A stretch of DNA of 64,000 bases, taken from positions 434,001 to 498,000 of the forward strand of contig NZ_CP094828.1 in the NCBI RefSeq assembly GCF_022865125.1. The letters are read 5' to 3'. The notes below the pieces were generated by a model. The model had not been told where the DNA came from. It saw only the letters and a program-made list of their open reading frames with translations, and did not search any database. Source of the DNA: Acuticoccus sp. I52.16.1 (lineage in GTDB: Bacteria; Pseudomonadota; Alphaproteobacteria; Rhizobiales; Amorphaceae). Made by a program: the position numbers and the translations under genes. Shown piece by piece: positions 9,784-18,349 of this stretch. The stretch's first letter is position 1. Every line of letters starts with the position of its first letter.

Positions 9784-10689
9784 TCAGGCCTTGGCGGCCG
9801 CGCCCTTCAGCTCCACGCCGGCGGCGGCCTCCTGCAACGTCACCACGCGGGTGAAGTCGCTATCGGCCCCCAGCGTGTCCTCGGCCTGCTGCCAGAGGTC
9901 GGCCACCACCTCGCAGCCTGCGAGCGACAGGCCCATGGCGCGCGCCTCCTTGATGAAGAGCTGCACATCCTTGTTCATCAGCCCGGTGGAGAAGCCGTAA
10001 TCGAAGGTCCGCGGCAGGATCGACTGCGGGAACTTCTGCATGGTCGCCGTATTGCGACCGCTGCCGGCGTTGATGACGTCGATCATCACGTCCGGCGCGA
10101 TGCCGGCCTTGGCCCCCATCGCCACCGCCTCGCAGCTGAGGGCCATCGCGGCGGCGGAGAGGCAGTTGTTGACGAGCTTCATCACCTGCGCCAGCCCCGG
10201 AGCCTCGCCGATGTAGAAGGGCTTGCCGATCGCCTTCAGCTGCGGTTGCAGCGCCTCGAAGTCCGCCGCCGGGCCGGAGAACATCACCGCCAGCGTCCCG
10301 GCCGCGGCGCCGCCGACACCGCCGGAAACGGGCGAATCCAGCCAGTCGACGCCGCGCTCGGCCATCCGCGTGCCGAGGTCGGCCGCCATCTTCGGGCCCG
10401 TGGTGGAGAGGTCGACGACGCGTTTCACCGCGGTGCCGCCGGCGAGCCCGTCCTCGCCCATCGCCACACGCTCGACGATCGGCGGCGTGGGGAGCGACAG
10501 GAAGACGGTGGTCGCCCGGTCGGCGACGTCCTTGGCGGAGGTCGCACCCGCGGCGCCGCGGGCGAGGAACGGCGCGATCGCCGCCTCGCGCTGGTCGTAG
10601 ACGATGAGCGGCGTGCCGGCGTCGATGAGCCGCCCAGCCATGGGAAGGCCCATGTTGCCGAGGCCGATGAAGCCAAATGTTTCGCTCAC
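9784..10689 (-). CDS. 3-hydroxyisobutyrate dehydrogenase-family NAD(P)-dependent oxidoreductase
   Basis: A 301-residue beta-hydroxyacid dehydrogenase. Rossmann motif GLGNMG (residues 9-14), substrate-binding DSPVSGG at 118-124 and catalytic Lys171 in KLVNN are all present. Members oxidise 3-hydroxy acids such as 3-hydroxyisobutyrate, tartronate semialdehyde (reverse) or 6-phosphogluconate-like acids. GTG start with GGGAGG at optimal spacing. First gene of the operon with cupin and lactonase-like hydrolase, about 100 bases after the third copy of the regulon motif. The exact hydroxy acid is not known. Confidence 0.93.
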   Translation of the reverse strand: MSETFGFIGLGNMGLPMAGRLIDAGTPLIVYDQREAAIAPFLARGAAGATSAKDVADRATTVFLSLPTPPIVERVAMGEDGLAGGTAVKRVVDLSTTGPKMAADLGTRMAERGVDWLDSPVSGGVGGAAAGTLAVMFSGPAADFEALQPQLKAIGKPFYIGEAPGLAQVMKLVNNCLSAAAMALSCEAVAMGAKAGIAPDVMIDVINAGSGRNTATMQKFPQSILPRTFDYGFSTGLMNKDVQLFIKEARAMGLSLAGCEVVADLWQQAEDTLGADSDFTRVVTLQEAAAGVELKGAAAKA

Positions 10690-10792
10690 GATGTCCTCCC
10701 GGAGGGCGCTCGGCGCCGTCGCGTTCTCGGGGGAGGTCCGTTGCCGCGCCCCCCGCTTGTTTTGCCGGAAGCTTAGCGAAGCGCGAGCCGTA

Positions 10793-10803
10793 ATACAATC
10801 ACA
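10793..10803. promoter_or_regulatory. operator-like motif, copy 3
   Basis: ATACAATCACA, sharing the core ATACAATCA with the 16-base motifs at 2522 and 8204. It is upstream of the dehydrogenase-cupin-hydrolase operon and just downstream of the GntR gene. The match outside the core is poor, so this is the weakest of the three copies. Confidence 0.45.
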
Positions 10804-10818
10804 ACAAACGGCGTCGCG

Positions 10819-11520
10819 TCAGGATTTGCGCTTGCTCTCGCGCGTGTCGATCGAGAAGGTGTGCATCGCGGCGGCGGCGGCCCGGCGGACGTGGTGCTTG
10901 GCCAGGGACTTGGCCTTCTCCGCGTCGCGCGCCTCCAGGGCGTCGACGAGTGCGGCCAGCTCGGACATGCTGTCGTCCCAGCGGTTCGGGGCCTGGAGCG
11001 ATTGGGCGCGCAGCAGCATCGTGCGCGAGTTCATCATGAAGAGCGCCTTGCCGAGGGCCTCGTTGCCGGTGCCGGCGATCAGGCAGCCGTAGAAATTGTT
11101 CTTCAGCATCACGCGCTTGGCGGTCCCCTCGTAGCCGCGCAGCTCTTCCAGCGCGGTCCGCAGCGCCTTGCGGTCGCGGTCGGAGGCATGCTCGGCGAAG
11201 AGTTCGGCGGCGAGCCCCTCCAGCACCTCGCGCACCTGGTAGACGCTGATCGCCTGGGCGGCGGTGATGCGCGCGACCACCGGGCCCTTGTGGGCGATCA
11301 CCTCGATCAGCCCCTCCGATTCCAGCTGGCGCAGCGCCTCGCGCACCAGGGTGCGGCTGACGCCGGTCATCTCGCACAGATCCCGCTCGGGCATACGCTC
11401 GCCCGGCCGGAATTTCCCCATCGCGATCGACTGGCGGATGCTCTCGGTCACGCTGTGGCGCAGCGTGGCGGCCGAGCGCGGAACCAGAAAGGCCTGATCG
11501 CTCACCTCGGCTTCGCTCAT
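10819..11520 (-). CDS. GntR family transcriptional regulator (FCD domain)
   Basis: A 233-residue cytoplasmic regulator. N-terminal winged helix (about residues 20-85: RPGERMPERDLCEMTGVSRTLVREALRQLESEGL) and an all-helical FCD effector domain ending in the HHVRRAAAAAM helix; this domain usually binds carboxylates with a metal. It lies upstream of and in the same direction as three operons that share the ATACAATCA motif, and is the obvious candidate to control them. Ligand unknown. Confidence 0.93.
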   Translation of the reverse strand: MSEAEVSDQAFLVPRSAATLRHSVTESIRQSIAMGKFRPGERMPERDLCEMTGVSRTLVREALRQLESEGLIEVIAHKGPVVARITAAQAISVYQVREVLEGLAAELFAEHASDRDRKALRTALEELRGYEGTAKRVMLKNNFYGCLIAGTGNEALGKALFMMNSRTMLLRAQSLQAPNRWDDSMSELAALVDALEARDAEKAKSLAKHHVRRAAAAAMHTFSIDTRESKRKS

Positions 11521-11879
11521 GTCGACAATCCTCGCGTCACTGCCGCGCGGGTCGCCGCGCGAGCGGCACGCCGGGATGCGACATCCTGAAGTTGGTCCTT
11601 GGTTTTATCCGCCAGCCGCCGCGCCAAGTCCAGCAAGGACGATTGAATGACGATATGACAGTCGGCATGTTAGCCGCCCCTGCGTGGGGTCGCGATATGA
11701 CCATCGTCCCGGTCTCGCCCCTCGGCCTCGGTGCGCCGCACCGCGGCCACACACGGCGGCGCGCCGCGGTGCAAAAGCCCGCGCCCGGCGTCGCGATGCG
11801 TTGCATCGTTCGTGCCGATGCTGTCGTCTGAGGCCAAACCTCTCTGCCTTGCCACGCCCAAGCTTCAGGAGCGAAACGA
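11521..11879. other. divergent intergenic region between GntR and ialB-like gene
   Basis: About 360 bases between two divergently transcribed genes. It must hold both promoters; a less GC-rich patch at ~11580-11680 is the likeliest site. Short open frames here (for example 11592-11831) lack ribosome binding sites and family-like sequence. No copy of the ATACAATCA motif was found. Confidence 0.45.
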
Positions 11880-12398
11880 ATGGGTCCAGGAACGTTCTGC
11901 CGCATCGCCTTCGCGGCAGGTCTCGCGCTGGGGGCCGCCGCGCCGGCCGCCACGGCCCAGACGCCGAGCTCGCTCAGCGAGACCTACGGCGACTGGGTCG
12001 TGCGGTGCGAGAGCGCCGAGGAGAACCGCCGCTGCTGGATGCAACAGACGCTGACCCGCCAGCCGGGCGGGGAACGCGTCCTCCAGCTCGAGCTGACCGA
12101 GGTGGACGGCGTGATCCGCGCCGTCTTCCTCACCCCCTTCGGCCTCGACGTCGCCAAAGGTGCCGTCCTGGCGGCCGACGGAACCGACCTCGGCACCTTC
12201 CCCTTCCACACCTGCCTGCCGGCCGGATGCCTCGTCCAGTTCGAGCCGCCCCAGCCCCTGCTCGACGCGCTGCGCCGGGGCGATACTCTGACCGCCACTT
12301 TCCAGGTCGCCCAATCGGGAGAGTCGCTGGCGCTGGAGCTTTCGCTCAACGGTTTCTCCGCCGCCCACAAGCGCCTCGAAGGCTTCGCCTCGAACTGA
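11880..12398 (+). CDS. invasion-associated locus B (IalB) family protein
   Basis: A 172-residue exported protein. Residues 1-26 form a signal peptide (ATA-QT cleavage). The mature part matches the IalB family: ETYGDWVVRC near the start, Cys-containing RRCWMQQ, TPFGLDVAKG and the paired cysteines in CLPAGC. CAGGAG lies seven bases before the ATG. IalB-like proteins are widespread in Hyphomicrobiales, most of them non-pathogenic, and the name should not be read as virulence. Monocistronic; the following hutF has its own weak start context. Confidence 0.9.
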   Translation: MGPGTFCRIAFAAGLALGAAAPAATAQTPSSLSETYGDWVVRCESAEENRRCWMQQTLTRQPGGERVLQLELTEVDGVIRAVFLTPFGLDVAKGAVLAADGTDLGTFPFHTCLPAGCLVQFEPPQPLLDALRRGDTLTATFQVAQSGESLALELSLNGFSAAHKRLEGFASN

Positions 12399-12465
12399 CG
12401 CCCGCCCCCGCTTGCCGCCGGCCGGGCCGCGCCATATCCCTCATGCGGCGAACCGGGGCGAGCAC

Positions 12466-13827
12466 ATGGAAACCATCTGGGCCGGCGACGCCCTCCTCGA
12501 CGACGGCTGGGCACGCGGCGTCGCCCTCACCCTCGACGGCGGACGAATCACCGCGGTCGAACGCGGCGTTCCGGAGACGGGGCGCCGCGTCGAGGTCCTG
12601 CTGCCTGCGCCGACCAACCTGCACAGCCACGCCTTCCAGCGCGCCATGGCCGGGCTCACCGAGTTTCGCGGTCCCGACCCGTCCGACAGTTTCTGGACGT
12701 GGCGGCAGCTCATGTTCCGCTTCCTCGACCGCCTCACTCCCGACCACGTCGAGGCCATCGCGGCGTTCGTGCAGATGGAGATGCTCGAGGCCGGCTACGG
12801 CGCCGGTGTCGAGTTCCACTATCTCCACCACGCCCCCGGCGGCACGCCCTACGCGAACCTCGGCGAGATGAGCGCGCGCATCGCCGCCGCGGCGACGACC
12901 TCCGGCATCGGCCTGACGCTCCTGCCGGTACTCTACCAGCAAGGCGGCTGCGACGGCCGGCCGCTGGCCCCCGGCCAGATCCGTTTCGGCAACGCGATCG
13001 ACGCGTTCGCCGCACTCATGGAAGCCGCCGGCACCTCGGTCGCCGCACTGCCGCCCGATGCGCGCCTCGGGCTTGCCGTCCACTCCCTGCGCGCCGTGGC
13101 GCCGGACCCGATGCGCCAGGTGCTGGAGCGCTTCGGCGACGGCCCCATCCACATGCACCTTGCCGAGCAGGTGCCCGAGGTGGTGGAGGTGGAGGCCGCC
13201 CTCGGCGCCCGTCCGGTGCGCTGGGCGCTCGACAACCTGCCGCTCGACCCGCGCTGGTGCCTCATCCACTGCACGCAGATGGAGCCGGCCGAGACCCTCG
13301 GCCTCGCCGCGACCGGCGCCGTCGCCGGGCTCTGCCCCATCACCGAGAGCAACCTGGGCGACGGCATCTTCGATGGCGTGCGCTACCTGGCCGCCGGCGG
13401 GCGCATCGGCGTCGGCTCCGACAGCAATATCCGCATCGCGCTCGCCGAGGAACTGCGCACGCTGGAGCACTCGCAGCGGCTGAAGCATCGCGGCCGCGCC
13501 ATGTTGGCCGAGCCGTCCCGCTCCACCGGGCGCCGTCTCTGGGAGGAGGTCGCCGCGGGGGGCGCCCAGGCCGCCGGGCGCGACTGCGGCCGCATCGCCC
13601 CGGGCGCCCTCGCCGACCTCGTCGCGCTCGACGGCTCCGGCGTCGACCTCGCCGGCCTCTCCGGCGACATGCGCATCGACGCCTTCGTCTTCGCCGCCAT
13701 GGACCGCTGCGTCGCCGACGTGTGGTCCGCCGGCCGCCACATGGTCACCGAGGGACGCCACGTCCGCCGGGAGGCGATCACGACCGCCTACCGCCGTGCC
13801 CTCACCGACTTGCGCGAGGCGGTCTGA
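12466..13827 (+). CDS. hutF: formimidoylglutamate deiminase
   Basis: A 453-residue amidohydrolase that deiminates N-formimidoyl-L-glutamate to N-formyl-L-glutamate and ammonia in the five-step histidine degradation route. Metal-binding residues are visible: HSH (His53, His55) in NLHSHAFQRA, HMHLAEQ, the His of LIHCTQM, and the Asp of GVGSDSN. Further hutF signature segments are WRQLMFRF and LPVLYQQGG. The ATG at 12466 was chosen since the family starts there; the frame is open a little further upstream. No other hut genes are in the window, so the rest of the pathway must be elsewhere. Confidence 0.94.
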   Translation: METIWAGDALLDDGWARGVALTLDGGRITAVERGVPETGRRVEVLLPAPTNLHSHAFQRAMAGLTEFRGPDPSDSFWTWRQLMFRFLDRLTPDHVEAIAAFVQMEMLEAGYGAGVEFHYLHHAPGGTPYANLGEMSARIAAAATTSGIGLTLLPVLYQQGGCDGRPLAPGQIRFGNAIDAFAALMEAAGTSVAALPPDARLGLAVHSLRAVAPDPMRQVLERFGDGPIHMHLAEQVPEVVEVEAALGARPVRWALDNLPLDPRWCLIHCTQMEPAETLGLAATGAVAGLCPITESNLGDGIFDGVRYLAAGGRIGVGSDSNIRIALAEELRTLEHSQRLKHRGRAMLAEPSRSTGRRLWEEVAAGGAQAAGRDCGRIAPGALADLVALDGSGVDLAGLSGDMRIDAFVFAAMDRCVADVWSAGRHMVTEGRHVRREAITTAYRRALTDLREAV

Positions 13828-13830
13828 AGC

Positions 13831-14462
13831 TCAGCCGAACATCGTATTCGGGATGAACAGCGCGATCTGCGGAAAGAGCACGATCAGCACCAGGCAGACG
13901 ATCATCGCCACCAGGAACGGCCACACACCGCGAAAGACCGTCGCGAGCGGAACGCCCCCGCCACGCCCTTCACCACGAAGACGTTGAGCCCGACCGGCGG
14001 GGTGATCATCCCCATCTCGATGACGATGACGGCGAGAGCGCCGAACCAGATCGGATCGAAGCCCAGCGCCTTGGTCATCGGGAAGACGATCGGGATCGTC
14101 ACCACCAGCACCGACAACCCGTCGAGGAACATCCCCAGGACCACGTATGCCGCGACGATGGCGAACAGCGTGCCGTAGGCTCCGAGGCCCAGCCCCGCCA
14201 GACCTTCGCCGAGCGCGGCCGGGATGTGCGTGATCGCGAAGAACGGGTTCAACACGCTAGCACCGATGACGATCGCATAGAGCATCGCCGTGGTGCGCAC
14301 GGTCTCCAGCATCGCCTTGCGGAAGGCCGCCCAGGCCAGCACCCCGCCGATCAGCGCGAAGACGACGACGAGCGCCGCCCCGACCCCCGCGGCCTCCACC
14401 GGCGTGAACGCGCCGACGTAGATGCCGCCGATGGAAAGGACGATCACCCCGATCAGCGGCAT
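13831..14462 (-). pseudogene. TRAP transporter large permease (DctM) remnant, truncated and frameshifted
   Basis: Only the C-terminal half of a DctM-type permease is left: FTPVEAAGVGAALVV, VLGMFLDGLSVLVVTIPI and EMGMITPPVGLNVFVVKG are clear family motifs. Around 13958 the frame shifts by an extra base or two in a G run; after it the proper C-terminus (VPLATVFRGVWPFLVA, then a last hydrophobic helix) continues in another frame to a stop at 13831. About 230 N-terminal residues are missing, replaced directly by a fragment of an unrelated oxidoreductase. No DctP or DctQ partner adjoins it. A non-functional relic. Confidence 0.85.
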
Positions 14463-14811
14463 GGCCCGGCCCGAACACCGCCTTCGCGGCACCCGCCTCA
14501 TGCGCCGCCGGCATGCACTCGGCCGTCAACGGCTCGATTCCCTTCACCGACACCGGGCGCAGCATCTTCACGGTCGACGCGTCGCCGACCGCCGATCCCG
14601 CCACGGCCGGCCGCATGTCCCGCGCGAAGAGGCGTGCCGCGGCCTCCTCGGCGTCGGCGCCGGCGAGGAGGAGCGGGACGCGGTGCCGTTTGGGACGCAC
14701 CGGCGCCATGATCGCGACGTCCACATGGCGCCCGCCCCTGTCTGCGCGCATGTCGGCCGCCCGGTCGCCGATCGCGCCCGATGCGCCGGTGTCCCGATTG
14801 TCCGTGTCCAT
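14463..14811 (-). pseudogene. fragment of a DUF1932-type NAD(P)-dependent oxidoreductase
   Basis: About 110 residues match the C-terminal domain of 6-phosphogluconate/3-HIBADH-like oxidoreductases with DUF1932: RHVDVAIMAPVRPKR, then VGDASTVKM, VKGIEPLTAEC and the helix PAAHEAG. The N-terminal Rossmann domain is absent and the C-terminal end runs directly into the DctM remnant. The segment upstream to ~14880 shows no coding sequence. This seems to be one side of a deletion that joined two genes. Confidence 0.7.
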
Positions 14812-14963
14812 CCGCGCTCTCCCCGTGCCCCGCCGAGGATAGCGTCGCGGCGCCGGCTTCGCCGCATGCTATAGCTCGATCTTATGACGCCTCGTGCGCT
14901 TCTGAATTGGCTTGCGCCGCGGCGGACGGCATCTGATCGCAAACCACGCACCGGAGACGCCCG

Positions 14964-15704
14964 ATGTCAGACGCTCCCACCAAGTCCGCCCTCGTCGTCA
15001 GCGCGCACGCGGCCGACTTCGTCTGGCGCTGCGGCGGCGCCATCGCCCTGCATGCCGCGAAGGGTTACCGGGTGACGGTGGTGTGCCTGTCGTTCGGCGA
15101 GCGCGGCGAGTCGGCCAAGCTGTGGAAGGAGCCGGGGATGACGTTGTAGCGCGTCAAGGACGTGCGCCGGGCCGAGGCCGAGCGCGCAGCCGAGGCGCTC
15201 GGCGTCCACGACCTCGTCGCGATGGACCTCGGCGACTATCCGCTACGCCTCGGCGACGACGACAAGAACCGCCTGGTCGACATCATCCGGGCCGTGCAGC
15301 CGGCGTTCATGCTGTCCCACTCGAAGTACGATCCGTACAACACCGACCATATGTACACCACCGAGGTCGTCCTCGAGTGCCGCATGGTCGCCCAGGCCTG
15401 GGGCCACAATCCGGGGCAGACGGTGCTGGGCGCGCCGCAGCTCTACCTGTTCGAGCCGCACCAGACCGAGCAGATGGGCTGGAAGCCCGACACCTTCCTC
15501 GACATCACCCCTGTGTGGGATCGCAAACGCGCCGCCATCGAGTGCATGGAAGGCCAGGAGCACCTCTGGGACTACTACACCCGCGTCGCCGAGAACCGCG
15601 CCAACCACTTCCGCCGCAACTCCGGCGGCCAGTCCGGCGGTCGCGCGGCGAAGTACGCCGAGGGCTTCCAGTCAATCTTCCCGCGGACCGTCGACGAGCT
15701 GTGA
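14964..15704 (+). pseudogene. galB: 4-oxalomesaconate hydratase (GalB-like), interrupted by an in-frame amber codon
   Basis: The full frame of about 246 codons encodes a PIG-L/LmbE-fold zinc protein very like GalB, which hydrates 4-oxalomesaconate in gallate/protocatechuate 4,5-cleavage catabolism. Motifs before the stop: SAHAADFVWRCGGAIALHA and LSFGERGESAKLW. After it: LSHSKYDPYNTDH, FEPHQTEQMGWKPD, GQEHLWDYYTRVA and AEGFQSIFPR. A TAG at 15147-15149 (codon 62) interrupts it. A single G-to-T change from GAG (Glu) would explain it. GGAG precedes the ATG at 14964. Reinitiation at the GTG of 15162 would lose the N-terminal zinc motif, so the gene is probably inactive unless the stop is suppressed or a sequencing error. 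Confidence 0.85.
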
Positions 15705-15816
15705 CCCGGCGGTTGCCCCCGCACTTTGTCATGGGTTCGCCCGCTTGCAGCAGTATGGTCGATGCTGACGCGCCCTATCCCGCGCGTCGCTTCTCGAACC
15801 ATTCGGAGTTCACTCG

Positions 15817-16209
15817 ATGATGATACCCGTCTTCGTCCAGAGTCTCGTCCTGTCACTGCTGCGCGTCATGGCCGGGCTGCTGGTGCTGCAGCACGGCACC
15901 GCCAAGGTGTTGAACTTCCCCACCAGCCCCATGAACGAGACCGCGTTGACGAGCATGAGCGGCATCGCCGGCATCATCGAGCTGGTGTGCGGCGCGTTGG
16001 TGGTGGTCGGCCTGTTCACGCGGCCGGCGGCGTTCCTGCTGTCGGGCATGTGCGCGGTCGCCTATTTCATGGTCCACGCGCCGCAGAACTTCTTCCCGCT
16101 GCTCAACGGCGGCGAGCTGACCGCGCTCTACGCCTTCACCTTCCTCTACCTCGCGGTCGCCGGCGGCGGGCCGATCGCGCTGGAGCGGATCGTCGGGCGG
16201 CGGGCCTGA
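15817..16209 (+). CDS. DoxX family membrane protein
   Basis: A 130-residue inner-membrane protein with four hydrophobic helices. The DoxX pattern is present: LRVMAGLLVLQHGTAKVL in helix 1, then GIAGIIELVCGALVVVGLFTRPAA and a C-terminal FLYLAVAGGGP. GGAG lies eight bases before the ATG. Members are linked to redox or thiol stress, and many occur beside dioxygenases; here an extradiol dioxygenase gene follows within 60 bases in the same direction. Function in this operon is unknown. Confidence 0.88.
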   Translation: MMIPVFVQSLVLSLLRVMAGLLVLQHGTAKVLNFPTSPMNETALTSMSGIAGIIELVCGALVVVGLFTRPAAFLLSGMCAVAYFMVHAPQNFFPLLNGGELTALYAFTFLYLAVAGGGPIALERIVGRRA

Positions 16210-16267
16210 GACGACGGCGGTGCCGCCGCGCGGCGGCACCGCCCCCACACCGACACGCGGAGGTCCC

Positions 16268-17239
16268 ATGCGCGAACACTGCCATGACATCGCCCATCTC
16301 GGCCACGTCGAGATGTACACCGACCGCTACGAGGAGAGCCTCGCCTTCTTCACCGACGTCTACGGTCTGACGCTGTCGGCGGAGGCCGACGGCTCGGCCT
16401 ATCTGCGCGCCTGGGACGACTACGAGTTCGCCACCTTGAAGCTGACGCGCCACACGACCACCGGCGTCGGCCATATCGGCTACCGCACCGCCTCGCCGGA
16501 GGCGCTTCGGCGACGCGTCGCCGCGATCGAGGCGTCGGGCTACACCATCATCGGCTGGGTCGACGGCGATGCCGGCCACGGCCCCGCCTTCCGCTTCGAG
16601 GATCCGTTCGGCCACGTCTTCGAGATCTATTACGAGACGCGCTGGTTCCGCCCGAAGGCAGAGGCGGAGCGCGCGGCGCTGAAGAACACCGCCTCCGCCT
16701 TCCGCGGCGCCGCGCCCCGCCGGCTCGACCACCTCAACCTCCTCGCCGATGACGTCGCCGAGTTTCGCCTCTTCATGGAGACCTGCCTCGGCAGCCGCGT
16801 CACCGAGATGATCCAGCTCGACAACGGGCGCATCGGCGGCTGCTGGTTCACCGTCAACAACAAGACCTACGACCTCGCCTGCACCGAGGAGCACGGCAAG
16901 GGCCACGGCCGGCTGCACCACGTGACCTACGCCGCCGACCAGCGCGAGGACATCCTGCGCGCCGCCGACCTCTTCCTGCAGAACGGCGTCCATATCGAGA
17001 CCGGCCCGCACAAGCACGCCATCCAGGGCACCTTCTTCCTCTACGTGTGGGAGCCGGCGGGCAACCGCATCGAACTCGCCAACGCCGGGGCACGGCTGAT
17101 CCTAGCACCCGATTGGGAGCCGGTGGTGTGGACCGAGGCCGACCGGAAGAAGGGCCAGGCCTGGGGCCTGAAGACGATCGACACCTTCCACACCCACGGC
17201 ACCCCGCCCGTCGACCCCGCCCAGACCATGGAAGCCTGA
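16268..17239 (+). CDS. type I extradiol ring-cleavage dioxygenase (catechol 2,3-dioxygenase-like, VOC fold)
   Basis: A 323-residue two-domain vicinal-oxygen-chelate protein. The Fe(II) triad of type I extradiol dioxygenases can be placed at His155 (RLDHLNLL), His218 (RLHHVTYA) and Glu269 (NRIELANAG), closely matching the positions known in catechol 2,3-dioxygenase. The N-terminal domain (HLGHVEMY, GHVFEIYYE) is the non-catalytic copy. GGAGG precedes the ATG. It sits between galB/doxX and galD. Those encode later steps of 4,5-cleavage of gallate or protocatechuate, for which the known dioxygenases are type II (LigAB/GalA); so the substrate here may differ. Confidence 0.9.
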   Translation: MREHCHDIAHLGHVEMYTDRYEESLAFFTDVYGLTLSAEADGSAYLRAWDDYEFATLKLTRHTTTGVGHIGYRTASPEALRRRVAAIEASGYTIIGWVDGDAGHGPAFRFEDPFGHVFEIYYETRWFRPKAEAERAALKNTASAFRGAAPRRLDHLNLLADDVAEFRLFMETCLGSRVTEMIQLDNGRIGGCWFTVNNKTYDLACTEEHGKGHGRLHHVTYAADQREDILRAADLFLQNGVHIETGPHKHAIQGTFFLYVWEPAGNRIELANAGARLILAPDWEPVVWTEADRKKGQAWGLKTIDTFHTHGTPPVDPAQTMEA

Positions 17240-17241
17240 CG

Positions 17242-18348
17242 ATGAGCCTCGATCCGGCGCCCCTCGCCGCGCGGGAGGGCGGCGTGAGCGACGCGATCCC
17301 CTGCCTGTGGATGCGCGGCGGCACCTCCAAGGGCGCCTATTTCCTCGCCGGCGACCTCCCCGCCGACCCGGCGGCGCGCGATGCGCTGCTCCTGCGCGTC
17401 ATGGGCTCGCCCGACCCGCGGCAGATCGACGGCATCGGCGGGGCGGATCCGCTGACCTCCAAGGTCGCGGTCCTCTCCCCCTCGACACGGGGGGACGCGG
17501 ATATCGACTACCTCTTCCTGCAGGTCTTCGTCGACGAGGCGGTGGTGTCGGACGCGCAGGGGTGCGGCAACATCCTCGCCGGCGTCGGTCCGGCGGCGAT
17601 CGAGCGCGGCCTCGTCGCGCCCGCCGGCGATACGACCCCGGTGCGCATCCACATGGTCAACACCGGCGAGGTCGCCGTCGCCACCGTCGCGACCCCCGGC
17701 GGGCGGGTGAGCTACACCGGCGCGGCACGGATCGACGGGGTCCCCGGTCGCCACGCCGCGGTGCCGCTGATGTTCGCCGACATCGCCGGCGCGATGACCG
17801 GCGCGCTGCTGCCGACCGGCCACGCGGTCGACGTGATCGACGGGATCGAGGCGACTCTGATCGACAACGGCATGCCCATCGTCGTCATGCGTGCCGCCGA
17901 CCTCGGCATCGCCGGCACCGAGACGCGCGAGACGCTCGACGCCGACACCGCGCTCAAGGCCCGGCTCGAGGCGATTCGCCTCCGGGCGGGGCCGATGATG
18001 AACCTCGGCGACGTCGCGCAGAAGTCGGTACCGAAGATGACGCTCGTCTCGCCCCCCCGCGACGGCGGGGCAATCGCGACGCGCAGCTTCATCCCGCACC
18101 GCTGCCACGCGACCATCGGCGTCTTCGCCGGCGTCTCGGTGGCGACGGCCTGCACCCTCCCCGGCACGCCCGCCGCCGGCCTCGCCGTGCCGCCGGACGA
18201 CGGGCGCTACCTGATCGAGCATCCCACCGGCGCCCTCGAGGTCCTGGTCGAAATCGGCGCGGACGGGCGTGTCGGCGGCGCCGGCCTCCTGCGCACCGCC
18301 CGTAAGCTGATGGACGGGCTGGTGTTTCCGGCACCGCCCCCCGAATAG
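17242..18348 (+). CDS. galD: 4-oxalomesaconate tautomerase (PrpF family)
   Basis: A 368-residue PrpF-fold isomerase. The family opening IPCLWMRGGTSKGAYFLA, DGIGGADPLTSKVA, the CGNILAGVGP catalytic-Cys loop, and IDNGMPIVVMRA agree with GalD, which converts the keto and enol forms of 4-oxalomesaconate ahead of GalB. ATG at 17242 lies three bases after the dioxygenase stop; a GTG at 17284 is an alternative start nearer to the usual N-terminus. It is the last gene of the plus-strand group and ends two bases from the end of the convergent CoA-transferase gene. Confidence 0.92.
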   Translation: MSLDPAPLAAREGGVSDAIPCLWMRGGTSKGAYFLAGDLPADPAARDALLLRVMGSPDPRQIDGIGGADPLTSKVAVLSPSTRGDADIDYLFLQVFVDEAVVSDAQGCGNILAGVGPAAIERGLVAPAGDTTPVRIHMVNTGEVAVATVATPGGRVSYTGAARIDGVPGRHAAVPLMFADIAGAMTGALLPTGHAVDVIDGIEATLIDNGMPIVVMRAADLGIAGTETRETLDADTALKARLEAIRLRAGPMMNLGDVAQKSVPKMTLVSPPRDGGAIATRSFIPHRCHATIGVFAGVSVATACTLPGTPAAGLAVPPDDGRYLIEHPTGALEVLVEIGADGRVGGAGLLRTARKLMDGLVFPAPPPE

Positions 18349-18349
18349 C

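Noticed and set aside
11592-11831. 79-codon plus-strand frame in the region between GntR and the IalB-family gene
   Set aside because: No ribosome binding site, Arg/Pro-rich translation without family resemblance, and it would occupy the divergent promoter region.
15147-15149. TAG in galB as a pyrrolysine or other recoding signal
   Set aside because: No pyl genes or recoding element are visible and PIG-L hydratases have no known use for such a residue; a simple Glu codon mutation or sequence error is more likely.
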